DNA from: an uncultured Alphaproteobacteria bacterium
Lineage (GTDB): Bacteria > Pseudomonadota > Alphaproteobacteria > RF32 > CAG-239
Assembly: GCA_944391465.1 (NCBI GenBank)
Contig: CALXTS010000015.1
Coordinates: 1-43,163, forward strand
DNA length: 43,163 nt
Direction: 5' to 3'
Positions within the stretch are counted from its first letter, which is position 1, and every line of letters begins with the position of its first letter. Of this stretch, positions 18,464 to 27,956 are shown piece by piece. The notes beneath the pieces were generated by a model, which was given only the letters and a program-made list of their open reading frames with translations, searched no databases and was not told where the DNA came from. Made by a program: the position numbers and the translations under genes.

Positions 18464-19615
18464 GTGTTCTTTTATATAGGTATATTGATTATAGCCGCAT
18501 CATGTTCCATAATATCGATTCGTACATTAGTCGGATATAGCAATGTCAAAATTTCGTACAAAATTCTTATCAGTATTCTGATATGTTTTGGCTGGTTTTT
18601 CCCTGTCATTATTAACATAGTCAAGAATAAAGTGGCTATGGCACCGGCGGCATATAATTTGCTTTATAATGTCGGATATACGCTTTTTGGCTTTATGTTT
18701 ATTTTATTTACCATGTTGATGTTGCGAGATATCTTATGGTATATGATATATGGAATAGCCAAACTGATGCATCACGCCTCATGGAAACTGAATCCTAAAA
18801 ATATAGATGTTCTTGATTATGCAAACGTCATAATTGTTTTTATAAGTATTGCGATAGGAACTTATGCATATAAGGAAGGAACCAAGATTCCTGAATTTAA
18901 AGAAATTACGATAAAAAGTTCAAAAATTAACGAGGATATAAAGGCTATTCATATATCAGATATGCATATTAACAGAGCAACCCCGTCATTCAAAATTCAA
19001 GAGATGGTTAATAAGATTAATATGCAGATACCGGACGTTATTTTTATGACCGGAGATATTATAGATGATGATACAATATTTATAAAACCGCATCTGGAAG
19101 CGTTATCAAATCTATCGGCAAAATATGGGGTTTATTCATCAGCCGGAAATCATGAGTTTTATAATGGTTTAGGGAAGTGGATATACAGTTTTAAGCAGAT
19201 GAATTTTAAAACTTTGTTCAATCAAGGAGAAGTTATCGGAGATACTAATATATTCGTAGCCGGAATTCCAGATAGCCATACGGCGATATCTCATCCTGTC
19301 TTTAATGTTGATTTTATAAAAGCCTTAAAGGGAAGCAGTCATAAAAATTTCAAAATTTTATTATCACATAATCCGGATATGATAGATAATATCACATCAG
19401 TAAATTTTGGATTGCAGTTATCAGGGCATACTCACGGAGGTCAAATATTCCCATTTCATCTGTTAGTAAAAAAAGCTAATAAATATCTGGCCGGAGAATA
19501 TAAGGTTAACGGAGTTGATTTGCATATTTCGCGAGGCGCAGGAACATGGGGACCTCCGCTTCGGCTATTAGCACCGTCAGATATAACAATAATCAATCTA
19601 AAAGCGGAAAAATAA
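18464..19615 (+). CDS. Membrane-anchored calcineurin-like metallophosphoesterase
   Basis: This 383-aa protein has four to five N-terminal membrane helices (about residues 1-160) and a C-terminal binuclear metallophosphoesterase domain. Metal-ligand motifs are visible in order: DMH at 166-168, GDIIDDD, GNHE, HNPD and SGHTHGGQ. It resembles the YkuE/YaeI group, whose members are membrane-associated phosphoesterases. The substrate is unknown. I favour the GTG at 18464, which has GGAGG 6 bases upstream. A TTG at 18434 lacks a ribosome site. It lies between DUF4167 and clpB, where these genes are usually adjacent. Since lpxI is present elsewhere in the window, a role as the lipid A pyrophosphatase is not needed. 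Confidence 0.87.
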   Translation: MFFYIGILIIAASCSIISIRTLVGYSNVKISYKILISILICFGWFFPVIINIVKNKVAMAPAAYNLLYNVGYTLFGFMFILFTMLMLRDILWYMIYGIAKLMHHASWKLNPKNIDVLDYANVIIVFISIAIGTYAYKEGTKIPEFKEITIKSSKINEDIKAIHISDMHINRATPSFKIQEMVNKINMQIPDVIFMTGDIIDDDTIFIKPHLEALSNLSAKYGVYSSAGNHEFYNGLGKWIYSFKQMNFKTLFNQGEVIGDTNIFVAGIPDSHTAISHPVFNVDFIKALKGSSHKNFKILLSHNPDMIDNITSVNFGLQLSGHTHGGQIFPFHLLVKKANKYLAGEYKVNGVDLHISRGAGTWGPPLRLLAPSDITIINLKAEK

Positions 19616-19624
19616 TTAAAACGA

Positions 19625-19655
19625 CTTGATTTAGCCCCCGAACACTTCCTATATT
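19625..19655 (+). promoter_or_regulatory. Possible RpoH-dependent promoter of clpB
   Basis: CTTG (19625-19628, in CTTGAT) and CCTATATT (19648-19655) are 19 bases apart. They resemble the alphaproteobacterial heat-shock promoter form CTTG...CYTATNT. The predicted start, near 19662, falls inside the hairpin loop just before clpB. Spacing and weak conservation keep this tentative. Confidence 0.4.
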
Positions 19656-19685
19656 TAATATAGAAAAGAGAAAAGGGGGCTTTCT
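19633..19685 (+). terminator. Hairpin overlapping the clpB ribosome site
   Basis: Arms agccccc (19633-19639) and gggggct (19675-19681) enclose a second small hairpin (ctatatt/aatatag) and are followed by TTCTT. It begins 17 bases after the phosphoesterase stop, so it fits a terminator. The right arm also contains AAGGGGG, the likely clpB ribosome site 7 bases before the ATG, so it could mask translation on readthrough RNA. Confidence 0.55.
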
Positions 19686-19686
19686 T

Positions 19687-22287
19687 ATGGATTTTGATAA
19701 ATTAACAGCCAAATCAAAAGAAGTAATCCAAGGGGTTATAAACCTTGCTGCTTCAAATAAAAATCAATACATTACGCCGCTTCATTTATTAAAAGTTTTA
19801 ATAGATGATAAAGAAGGAACGATTGTTAATCTGATATTAAAATCAGGTGGCAGCATAACCCAAATCAGAGAAAAAGTTGATATAGCTTTGGAAAAATTGC
19901 CACAGGTTAATGGCAGTGGTGTTCAAAGCGTTATGTCACAGGATTTTACCACGGTAATGATGGAAGCCGAAAAGATTGCCGAAAAAGCTGATGATAAATA
20001 TGTAACTATAGAGCGTATATTACAGGCATTGAGCATGACAGCCGGAAATGAGGCCTATGATATTTTGAACTCATCGGGAGTCAATGCCGTTAAATTAAAT
20101 CAAGCAATTATAGAATATCGCAAAGGCCGCTTGGCAGATAGCGAAAATGCCGAAGATAATTTTGAAGCATTAAAGAAATATACCATTGATATTACGCAAA
20201 AGGCAAAAGAAGGAAAATTAGATCCCGTTATCGGAAGAGAGCATGAAATCCGCCGAACCATACAAGTTTTGTCCCGAAGAACCAAAAACAATCCGGTTTT
20301 AATCGGTGAACCCGGAGTTGGAAAAACAGCGATTGTTGAAGGTTTGGCAATCCGTATTATTAATAATGATGTTCCCGAAAGTCTGAGAGGGAAAAGGTTG
20401 TTGTCATTGGATTTGGGAGCATTAATAGCCGGAGCCAAATTCAGAGGAGAATTTGAAGAAAGGTTGAAAGCGGTATTAAAAGATGTGGAAGCCTCAGAAG
20501 GAAACATAATCCTTTTTATAGACGAGATGCATACATTGGTTGGAGCCGGTGCATCGGAAGGTTCCATGGATGCATCAAACCTTTTAAAGCCGGCGTTGGC
20601 AAGAGGAGAATTGCATTGCCTCGGAGCTACAACGCTTAATGAATATAAAAAATATGTAGAAAAAGATGCAGCTCTGGCTCGTCGTTTCCAGTCTGTTTAT
20701 GTTGATGAACCAAGTGTTGAAGAAACAATTTCAATATTAAGAGGAATTAAGGAAAAGTTTGAACTTCATCACGGAGTAAGGATTTCAGATTCGGCATTAA
20801 TTGCCGCAGCCAACCTTTCCAATCGTTATATCAGTGACCGCTTTTTGCCGGATAAAGCTATAGATCTTATGGATGAGGCGGCCAGTTCTTTGCGAATGGC
20901 AATAGATTCAAAACCGGAAGAATTAGACGAACTTGATCGTAGGATTTTGCAGTTAAAAATTGAAAGAGAGGCCCTAAAGAAAGAAAACGATGAAAAATCT
21001 AAAGAACGTCTTGAGTTGATAGGATATGAAATTTCAGGTCTGGAGGCTAAAGCAAAAACTTTAGATGAGAAGTGGAAAGAAGAAAAACAAGGCTTAGCAG
21101 ATTTTACGATTTTAAAAGATAAGCTGGATAAGGCACGTATTGAAGTTGAAATAGCCAAACGAGAAGGTAAGTTTGAAAGAGCCGGAGAACTTCAATACAG
21201 CATTATTCCGGAGCTTGAAAATAAAATCAAAAAAGCCGAGGAAATCTCTTCCAAAAAAGATAGCTCAATGGAAACAGTAACCGAGGAAGACATCGCAACG
21301 GTCGTTTCAAAATGGACGGGGATTCCTGTAGATAAAATGCTTGAGGGTGAAAAGGAAAAACTGATTCATATGGAGGATTATCTCGGAAAAAGAGTAATCG
21401 GGCAGAAAGATGCAATTGTTGCAATATCAAACGCAGTCAGAAGGTCTCGAGCCGGCATCAGCGATGCACGCCAACCGATAGGTTCATTTTTATTTTTAGG
21501 GCCGACCGGTGTAGGAAAAACGGAATTAAGCAAGGCATTAGCAGAATTCTTGTTTAATGATGAAAGCGCCATGTTGCGTGTAGATATGTCAGAATATATG
21601 GAGAAACATGCCGTAGCTCGATTAATCGGTTCTCCTCCGGGGTATGTTGGATACGAGGAAGGCGGATTTTTAACAGAAGCGGTTCGCCGTCGTCCGTATC
21701 AGGTAATTTTGTTTGATGAAATAGAGAAAGCACATCCGGATGTATTTAATATCCTTTTGCAGGTATTAGATGATGGTAGATTAACGGATGGAAAAGGAAG
21801 AACGGTAGATTTTAAAAATACAATAATCATTATGACATCAAATCTGGGCTCTGAAATATTATCAACAGCCAGCGGATTAGATGATTCGAAAGCTGTAAGA
21901 GCAAAAGTAATGGATATTATAAAAGCCTCTTTCAGACCGGAATTTATCAACAGGATAGATGAGATAGTCATCTTCCATAAGTTGGATAAGTCCAATATTA
22001 AAGATATAGCCAAGATACAAATATCCAATATAGAAAAAAGGCTTGCAGAAAGAAATATAAAACTCAATGTTAATGAAGCAGCCTTTATCTGGATAGTTAA
22101 TAATGGATATGATGCAATTTTTGGGGCAAGACCCTTAAAAAGGTTGCTAAAAAATCAAATTGAGAATAAGTTAGCGATAAAGATTCTTGACGGAGAGATT
22201 GGCGATGATGATACGGCAGATATTATTGTTTCATCTTCAGGTCAGGGATTGGAAATTATAAGGAGTAAGAAATCTAAAAATGAATAA
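19687..22287 (+). CDS. clpB: ATP-dependent disaggregase ClpB
   Basis: ClpB is a hexameric AAA+ chaperone that works with DnaK to rescue aggregated proteins. It has 866 aa, the usual length. Its parts are the N domain (about 1-145), AAA-1 with Walker A GEPGVGKT at 207-214, a middle coiled-coil domain (about 400-530) that marks ClpB rather than ClpA or ClpC, and AAA-2 with Walker A GPTGVGKT at 605-612 and the pore loop GYVGYEEGG. The hairpin and heat-shock-like promoter directly upstream fit control by RpoH. The stop overlaps the next gene by 8 bases. Confidence 0.97.
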   Translation: MDFDKLTAKSKEVIQGVINLAASNKNQYITPLHLLKVLIDDKEGTIVNLILKSGGSITQIREKVDIALEKLPQVNGSGVQSVMSQDFTTVMMEAEKIAEKADDKYVTIERILQALSMTAGNEAYDILNSSGVNAVKLNQAIIEYRKGRLADSENAEDNFEALKKYTIDITQKAKEGKLDPVIGREHEIRRTIQVLSRRTKNNPVLIGEPGVGKTAIVEGLAIRIINNDVPESLRGKRLLSLDLGALIAGAKFRGEFEERLKAVLKDVEASEGNIILFIDEMHTLVGAGASEGSMDASNLLKPALARGELHCLGATTLNEYKKYVEKDAALARRFQSVYVDEPSVEETISILRGIKEKFELHHGVRISDSALIAAANLSNRYISDRFLPDKAIDLMDEAASSLRMAIDSKPEELDELDRRILQLKIEREALKKENDEKSKERLELIGYEISGLEAKAKTLDEKWKEEKQGLADFTILKDKLDKARIEVEIAKREGKFERAGELQYSIIPELENKIKKAEEISSKKDSSMETVTEEDIATVVSKWTGIPVDKMLEGEKEKLIHMEDYLGKRVIGQKDAIVAISNAVRRSRAGISDARQPIGSFLFLGPTGVGKTELSKALAEFLFNDESAMLRVDMSEYMEKHAVARLIGSPPGYVGYEEGGFLTEAVRRRPYQVILFDEIEKAHPDVFNILLQVLDDGRLTDGKGRTVDFKNTIIIMTSNLGSEILSTASGLDDSKAVRAKVMDIIKASFRPEFINRIDEIVIFHKLDKSNIKDIAKIQISNIEKRLAERNIKLNVNEAAFIWIVNNGYDAIFGARPLKRLLKNQIENKLAIKILDGEIGDDDTADIIVSSSGQGLEIIRSKKSKNE

Positions 22288-22711
22288 CTTATTTTCAGAT
22301 GCGATAAAAATAGCAAAATATTATGACGTCAGCACGCCCGAAAATGGTCTGGTTGTTTACAGTGTTAGTTATCAACCGACTAAAGAAAATAGGGACAAAG
22401 CCTTCCAATATGTGCAGGATAATCCGGGAAGTATGATGATAGAACACACTCCTTGTGGTGCAAAATTGGTAGAGATAGGCATGGCAAGTTCGGATAGTGG
22501 GCTGACGGAAGAAGAACAAGTCTTGGTGTGGAAAGAAGCCTCTCGCCGTATGATAGATGAGGCAAAAGGAAACGTAACCGCATTTGTAGATAATGCAGAT
22601 AAGCGGAGTGTTTTCTGCAGTCTGGAATTACCGGCAATACTTAACAATCCCAATATAAAAACCATTAATAATGAAGATAAAGAGCTATTTGCTCAAAAGT
22701 TTTGTATCTAA
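22280..22711 (+). CDS. Hypothetical protein overlapping clpB
   Basis: I do not recognise this 143-aa protein. It is soluble, with no signal peptide or membrane helix. It has a plausible alternating helix and strand pattern ([40 protein letters not shown]) and three Cys. The ATG lies 8 bases inside clpB in another frame, with AGGAG at 22261-22265, so translation may be coupled to clpB. A strong terminator follows, so the pair forms one unit and the protein may be made under heat stress. Confidence 0.7.
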   Translation: MNNLFSDAIKIAKYYDVSTPENGLVVYSVSYQPTKENRDKAFQYVQDNPGSMMIEHTPCGAKLVEIGMASSDSGLTEEEQVLVWKEASRRMIDEAKGNVTAFVDNADKRSVFCSLELPAILNNPNIKTINNEDKELFAQKFCI

Positions 22712-22720
22712 TAGAAAAAT

Positions 22721-22750
22721 AAAAAAAACCGCTGTAAAGCGGTTTTTTTT
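22721..22750. terminator. Bidirectional terminator between the clpB unit and topA
   Basis: AAAAAAAACCGCT, GTAA loop, AGCGGTTTTTTTT. It is symmetric, with A and T runs on both sides, and sits between convergent transcripts. Confidence 0.92.
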
Positions 22751-22788
22751 AGCTACATATACAAAGCGTAGAGATTAAATATTTTTAT

Positions 22789-25245
22789 CTAATCTTTTTT
22801 AGCATTAATGATATTAAGAGCATCATCAAGCGTTGGTTCTTTGTCTTTAAATTCTTTGGGAAGAGCAAAATTAAATTTTCCGCACTTCAAATAAGGACCA
22901 TAACGACCGCTCATTAAAAGAATATCCAATTTGTTTTTAGGATTAATTCCTAAAGATTTTCCCTGAGGGCGCTCAGCAACATTTTCCAAGATTTCTTTTG
23001 CACGTTCTAGGGTAATATTAAAAATTGTATCATTGCCGGATAAAGATTTCGACTTATTTCCTTGTTTAATGTAAGGACCGAATTTCCCAACATTAACTTG
23101 AATTCCGTCACCCAAATCATAAGGCAGACATAAAAGGCGCTCAGCCTGCTCAAGAGTAATTTCTTCAGGAGAAATATTTTTAGGCAAGGCTGCACGTTTA
23201 GGCTTTTCCGTTGTTGCCGTAGCATCTTCACCTAACTGCAAATAAAAGCCGTAAGGACCTTTTTTCAGATAGATATTCATGCCATTAAGCTCTCCCAAAA
23301 TTTTATCATCGGCAGATTTTGTTTTAACGGCATCTTTAGCTTCTTCATCTGTTGTATCAATTAAAGGTTTCGTATATTTGCAATCCGGATAATTGGAGCA
23401 TCCGATAAAAGCGCCAAACTTTCCGAGCTTTATACTCAAACGACCTTTTCCGCATTCCGGACAAAGACGAGGATCGCTTCCGTCTTCACGAGGCGGAAAT
23501 AAGTGATAAGAAAGGACTTCATCAATCTTTTCAATAACTTCACTAATTTGAAGAGGTTTTACTGCATCAATATTTTTAATAAACTTAGCCCAAAAACCGC
23601 TAAGCAATTTTTTCCATTCCATCTCTCCGGCAGAAACATCATCTAAAAATTCTTCCATCTGAGCAGTAAAATCATATTCAACGTATTTTTTGAAATAGTT
23701 CTCTAAAAATACGGTAACAATACGCCCTCTGTCCTCAGGAATAAAACGTAATTTTTCAACACGAACATATTTACGTTCCTGCAAAACGGAAATAATTGTA
23801 GCATAAGTTGACGGACGACCGATTCCCAATTCTTCAAGACGTTTTACCAAACTGGCTTCCGTAAAACGCGGAGGAGGAGCCGTAAAATGTTGTTCAGGTG
23901 TGATTTCACCTTTATCAACGGCTTCTCCGTTTTCAACATTCGGCAAAATGCGATTCTCATCATCATCGTCAGCATCATCTTTGCTTTCTTGATATAATTT
24001 CAGAAAACCATCGAACTCAATAACCTGCCCGTTTGCGCGGAGCAAAATCTGTTTATCTGCAGATTCCGCGTCAATAACGACTTTATCCAAAACGGCGGGA
24101 TTCATCTGACAAGCAACGGTACGCTTCCAAATCAATTCATAAAGTTTATGAGCGTCACTGTCGAGTTTGACTTCCATTTTTTTCGGCGTATTCATAACAT
24201 CGGCAGGACGAATAGCCTCGTGAGCTTCTTGAGCATTTTTAGACTTTGTTTTATATTCTTTAGCAACTTTAGGCAAATAACTTTCACCAAAATATTTCAA
24301 AATAGCATCACGACAAGCATTAATGGCATCTTGTGAAAGATTAACGGCATCGGTACGCATATAGGTTATATAACCATCTTCATATAACTTCTGAGCAATT
24401 TGCATCGTCTTTTTAGCAGAGAAGCGGAGCTTGCGAGCGGCTTCTTGTTGTAAAGTAGAAGTTGTAAAAGGCGGAGCCGGATAACGATTAGCTTTTTTCC
24501 GCTCAACATTGGCGATAGCAAAATCCTGAGCCTCAATTTTAGCTTTGGCCTCAAGAGCTTTTTCTTCGGAATTAATATCCATTTTTTCAAGTTTTTTACC
24601 GTCTAATTGAATAAGACGAGATTTAATTAATGCCTTTTGCTTTGTAAAAAGTTCAGCATCAATCGTCCAATATTCTTCGGATTTAAATTTTTCGATTTCG
24701 TTTTCCCGATCACAAATCAGACGCAAGGCGACGGATTGAACGCGTCCTGCAGACTTTGAGCCGGGGAGTTTACGCCAAAGAACCGGAGAAAGTGTAAATC
24801 CGACAAGATAATCCAGAGCGCGTCGAGCCATGTAAGCCGATACCAAATTATCATCAATGTTTCTAGGATTTTTAATAGCTTCACCAATAGCGGATTTTGT
24901 AATTTCATGAAAAACAACCCGCTCAACTTTTTTGTCTTTAACAGCTTTTTTTGCTTTTAATTCTTCCAATAAATGCCATGCGATGGCTTCTCCCTCTCTA
25001 TCCGGGTCGGATGCGAGAACAAGCGTGTCGCAATCTTTCAAAGCCTTGGATATGTCTTGCAATCTTTTTTTGCCGCTTGGGCTTAATTCCCAAGTCATGG
25101 CAAAATCTTCATCAGGTTTGACTGAGCCGTCTTTGCTCGGCAAATCGCGAATATGTCCGAAACTGGCTAAGACCTGATAATCTTTTCCAAGATATTTGTT
25201 AATTGTTTTTGCTTTGGCAGGAGATTCGACAACAACTAATTTCAT
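22789..25245 (-). CDS. topA: DNA topoisomerase I
   Basis: TopA is a type IA topoisomerase that relaxes negative supercoils. It has 818 aa. The N-terminal Toprim domain has VVESPAKAKTINKYLG and the acidic SDPDREGEAIAWH. The active-site tyrosine is Tyr295 in GYITYMRTDAVNLS, and GIGRPSTYATII follows. The C-terminal region holds one four-Cys zinc ribbon (CPECGKGRLSIKLGKFGAFIGC continuing to C) and then topoisomerase C-terminal repeats of the KFGPYIKQG / RYGPYLKCG type. It starts 8 bases after dprA, with a TAGGAT ribosome site inside the end of dprA, so it belongs to the plsY-dprA-topA operon. Confidence 0.96.
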   Translation of the reverse strand: MKLVVVESPAKAKTINKYLGKDYQVLASFGHIRDLPSKDGSVKPDEDFAMTWELSPSGKKRLQDISKALKDCDTLVLASDPDREGEAIAWHLLEELKAKKAVKDKKVERVVFHEITKSAIGEAIKNPRNIDDNLVSAYMARRALDYLVGFTLSPVLWRKLPGSKSAGRVQSVALRLICDRENEIEKFKSEEYWTIDAELFTKQKALIKSRLIQLDGKKLEKMDINSEEKALEAKAKIEAQDFAIANVERKKANRYPAPPFTTSTLQQEAARKLRFSAKKTMQIAQKLYEDGYITYMRTDAVNLSQDAINACRDAILKYFGESYLPKVAKEYKTKSKNAQEAHEAIRPADVMNTPKKMEVKLDSDAHKLYELIWKRTVACQMNPAVLDKVVIDAESADKQILLRANGQVIEFDGFLKLYQESKDDADDDDENRILPNVENGEAVDKGEITPEQHFTAPPPRFTEASLVKRLEELGIGRPSTYATIISVLQERKYVRVEKLRFIPEDRGRIVTVFLENYFKKYVEYDFTAQMEEFLDDVSAGEMEWKKLLSGFWAKFIKNIDAVKPLQISEVIEKIDEVLSYHLFPPREDGSDPRLCPECGKGRLSIKLGKFGAFIGCSNYPDCKYTKPLIDTTDEEAKDAVKTKSADDKILGELNGMNIYLKKGPYGFYLQLGEDATATTEKPKRAALPKNISPEEITLEQAERLLCLPYDLGDGIQVNVGKFGPYIKQGNKSKSLSGNDTIFNITLERAKEILENVAERPQGKSLGINPKNKLDILLMSGRYGPYLKCGKFNFALPKEFKDKEPTLDDALNIINAKKD

Positions 25246-25253
25246 TTTTAATC

Positions 25254-26396
25254 CTACTTTAATCTGGCAACTTTATTTCCGGGCAGGCGAATGATAACCC
25301 CGCTCATTTCAAGTTCTAAAAGCTCTAAAGCAACAAGAGAAGCATCCTCTCCGCAGGCTCTGATAACTTCGTCAACATATACTCCATCAAAACTTATATA
25401 GTCAATAATTTTTGTTTTTTCCTCAGATTCTGCACATAACTCTGTATCTGTTTTTTTTGTTTTGAGAGAGGATACAAATTCATTTTTTTCTGCAAAATTA
25501 TTTAGAGAGAAAGCTGATTCTTTTTTAATTTTTTTCTGACAAGAAGAGGATAAGACCGAAAGAATATCCTCGGCATTTTCAACAAGAACGGCACCTTCTT
25601 TAATTAATTTATTAGGTCCTGAGGCACGTTCATCATTTGGTGCTCCTGGGATAGCAAAAATATCTTTACCTTGTTCAAGAGCAAGTCGTGCCGTAATCAA
25701 AGAGCCGGAATTGGTAGCCGCCTCAACAATGAGGGTTCCTTTTGATAAGGCAGATACGATTCTGTTTCGTCGCGGAAAATTTGTGGCCTGAGGCTGAGTT
25801 CCGAGCGGAAATTCAGAAACAATAGCTCCATTCTGTAAAATCTGTTCATAAAGAGCTGAGTTTTCTTTCGGATAAGGAACATCAACACCGGTACCAAGCA
25901 CGGCAATCGTTGTTCCTTTTTGTTGCTGAGCATACATAGCGCCTTTGTGCGCGGCGCTGTCGATTCCTCGTGCCATACCAGAAATGATGGTAACACCATA
26001 GTTTGTTAAATCATAAGCAATCCGAGAAGCAGTTTTCCGTCCATTAATACTGGCATTTCTGGAACCGACAATTGCCAAGCTAAGTTCGGAGTTTAAGATA
26101 TCCGAGCGCCCTAAAACATATAATAAGGGCGGCGCATCATCAATTTGCTTAAGATTGTCAGGATATTCATCATCGTCAAAAGTAAGGATTCGAACACCTT
26201 TTTCTTCAGCCTTTGCCAATTCAACTTCTGCCGCACTTCTGGAAAAAAGAGAAAACTTTTTTAATTTAGGTAACATGGCAAGAGCATTTTTTACAGAACC
26301 ATATTCTTGAAGCAGTTTAAAGAAAGTAACCGGACCGATATTTTCCGAGTTAATTAATTGAATACAATCTATAATATGCTCTTTGTTTTTAGGCAC
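25254..26396 (-). CDS. dprA: DNA-processing protein A
   Basis: DprA binds incoming single-stranded DNA and loads RecA during transformation. It has 380 aa. An N-terminal SAM-like helical domain (about 1-70) comes first. The Rossmann DNA_processg_A core follows, with VGSRNASINGRKTASRIA, SGMARGIDSAAHKGA, LGTGVDVPYPKEN and NFPRRNRIVSALS. A C-terminal winged-helix segment (about 310-380, IIDYISFDGVYVDEVIRACG) is of the DprA type. It lies 6 bases after plsY and 8 before topA. comEC elsewhere in the window supports a transformation role, though dprA also occurs in species not shown to be competent. Confidence 0.94.
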   Translation of the reverse strand: MPKNKEHIIDCIQLINSENIGPVTFFKLLQEYGSVKNALAMLPKLKKFSLFSRSAAEVELAKAEEKGVRILTFDDDEYPDNLKQIDDAPPLLYVLGRSDILNSELSLAIVGSRNASINGRKTASRIAYDLTNYGVTIISGMARGIDSAAHKGAMYAQQQKGTTIAVLGTGVDVPYPKENSALYEQILQNGAIVSEFPLGTQPQATNFPRRNRIVSALSKGTLIVEAATNSGSLITARLALEQGKDIFAIPGAPNDERASGPNKLIKEGAVLVENAEDILSVLSSSCQKKIKKESAFSLNNFAEKNEFVSSLKTKKTDTELCAESEEKTKIIDYISFDGVYVDEVIRACGEDASLVALELLELEMSGVIIRLPGNKVARLK

Positions 26397-26402
26397 TATG
26401 AA

Positions 26403-27050
26403 CTAATCCTGAGATTTTTTAAGTTTTATTTTGCTTTCTTCTCCTCTAAGAAGGCGACGAATATTGGCATGATGCCGAATAACGATTAGAAGAGCAACGG
26501 CAGAATAAAAAATTGTATGCACCGTATCAACCATAAAAAAGGCATAAACCGGAGTCAAGATGCAGGCTGTAATTGCCGAGAGAGAGGAATATTTGGTTGT
26601 AAAAGCAACCAGCAACCAAGTGAACAAATCAGTCAAGGCAACGGCAGGGCTCGTGGCTAAAATAAAACCGAAAGCCGAAGCTACACCTTTTCCGCCTTTA
26701 AATTTAAGCCATAGAGGGAAATTATGTCCGAGAACACCGGTACAGCCTGCAATTAATCCAGCCATAACATTAACAGAGGTATTTAGTCCCAACCATTGAT
26801 AAGGTTCATTGGGTGTAAAACAAAAGGCCAGATAAGCGGCAATACCGGCTTTGGAGGCGTCAAGCAAAACAGTTAATAAGGCAAGAGTTTTATTTCCCGT
26901 GCGCAAAACATTTGTGGCGCCGATATTTCCGGAGCCGATTTTTCGAATATCTCCGTACCCAGCCAAAAAACATAAAACCAAACCAAAAGGTATTGAACCC
27001 AAAAGGTATCCAATGCCGGCCCATATAGAAAAGTCTGTAGTAATATTCAT
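26403..27050 (-). CDS. plsY: Acyl-phosphate:glycerol-3-phosphate acyltransferase
   Basis: PlsY is an inner-membrane enzyme making lysophosphatidic acid from acyl-phosphate in phospholipid synthesis. It has 215 aa with about five or six membrane helices. The conserved loops are present: LLGSIPFGLV near the N-terminus, IGSGNIGATNVLR near residue 37 and LKFKGGKGVASAFG near residue 113. AGCAGG lies about 8 bases before the ATG. It is first in the plsY-dprA-topA operon, divergent from pyrH. The partner PlsX is not in this window. Confidence 0.95.
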   Translation of the reverse strand: MNITTDFSIWAGIGYLLGSIPFGLVLCFLAGYGDIRKIGSGNIGATNVLRTGNKTLALLTVLLDASKAGIAAYLAFCFTPNEPYQWLGLNTSVNVMAGLIAGCTGVLGHNFPLWLKFKGGKGVASAFGFILATSPAVALTDLFTWLLVAFTTKYSSLSAITACILTPVYAFFMVDTVHTIFYSAVALLIVIRHHANIRRLLRGEESKIKLKKSQD

Positions 27051-27177
27051 CTTTTACCTGCTGTTTTAGTGTCAAAAATTATTATCTTAATATCCTTTTT
27101 CAATCTGTTTGGCAACTCTCAAATGAGGTTTACACTCAGAAGATGTTAAGAAATTTGGCGTAAGTAAGAAATATTTA

Positions 27178-27208
27178 ATGACAAACGCATTAAAATCGTT
27201 AATATGAT
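27178..27208 (+). promoter_or_regulatory. Possible promoter of the pyrH-frr-uppS-cdsA cluster
   Basis: ATGACA (27178-27183) and TATGAT (27203-27208) are separated by 19 bases, 27 bases before pyrH. The spacing is longer than ideal. Confidence 0.35.
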
Positions 27209-27235
27209 AAAAAATTAATTAGATACGGATAAAGA

Positions 27236-27955
27236 ATGAAACCTGTATATAAAAGAATTTTACTCAAACTTTCCGGTGAAGGTTTAATGGGTGACCTTCA
27301 GTTTGGTGTATCGGAAAAGGTTATCGAAAATTTAGCAACGCAAATAAAAGATGTTTATGATAGCGGTGTTGAAGTTTGTGTGGTTGTCGGAGCCGGTAAT
27401 ATTTATCGGGGGGCAAAAGATACCCCCAAAAATATGAAAAGAGTCGTCGGAGACCAGATAGGAATGCTGGCAACGGTAATGAACGCATTGCATATTCAAA
27501 GTGCGTTAGAGGCGCAAGGCGTGCCGGCTCGTGTGTTGTCCGGAATAGGAATTCCTTCGGTGTGTGAAACATATATTTACAGAAGGGCTTTGCGTCATCT
27601 TGAAAAGAAAAGAGTCATAATTTTTGCGGCCGGAACCGGTAATCCATATTTCACAACAGATACCGGAGCGGCGCTAAGGGCGTCGGAAATGCAATGTGAT
27701 GTTATATTGAAAGCAACACAGGTGGATGGCGTATATGATTCGGATCCTCGTCAAAATCCAAAGGCAAAAAAATATGATGTTGTTAGTTTTGATGAAGTAA
27801 TATCTCGTCAATTGAAAGTGATGGATACGTCTGCGGTTGCATTAGCCAGAGAAAACAATATTCCGATTATCGTTTTTTCCCAACATGAGCCGAACGCATT
27901 GGTTCAGGTAATCTCAGGTAAGGGGAAGTACACTATTGTAAAAAAAGAGGTATAA
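27236..27955 (+). CDS. pyrH: UMP kinase
   Basis: PyrH phosphorylates UMP to UDP and is allosterically controlled in bacteria. It has 239 aa and belongs to the amino-acid kinase family. Visible motifs are KLSGEGLMGD near the N-terminus, VVVGAGNIYRG, TDTGAALRASEM and LKATQVDGVYDSDP. It is the first gene of the envelope and translation cluster. frr begins one base after its stop codon, so the two are tightly coupled. Confidence 0.97.
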   Translation: MKPVYKRILLKLSGEGLMGDLQFGVSEKVIENLATQIKDVYDSGVEVCVVVGAGNIYRGAKDTPKNMKRVVGDQIGMLATVMNALHIQSALEAQGVPARVLSGIGIPSVCETYIYRRALRHLEKKRVIIFAAGTGNPYFTTDTGAALRASEMQCDVILKATQVDGVYDSDPRQNPKAKKYDVVSFDEVISRQLKVMDTSAVALARENNIPIIVFSQHEPNALVQVISGKGKYTIVKKEV

Positions 27956-27956
27956 A

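Noticed and set aside
18464..19615. Metallophosphoesterase as LpxH or LpxG of lipid A synthesis
   Set aside because: A complete lpxI next to lpxB already supplies that step, and the multi-helix N-terminus does not match LpxH.
20100..20567. Minus-strand 155-aa frame inside clpB
   Set aside because: It is antisense to the highly conserved AAA-1 domain, has no family features, and lacks a ribosome site.
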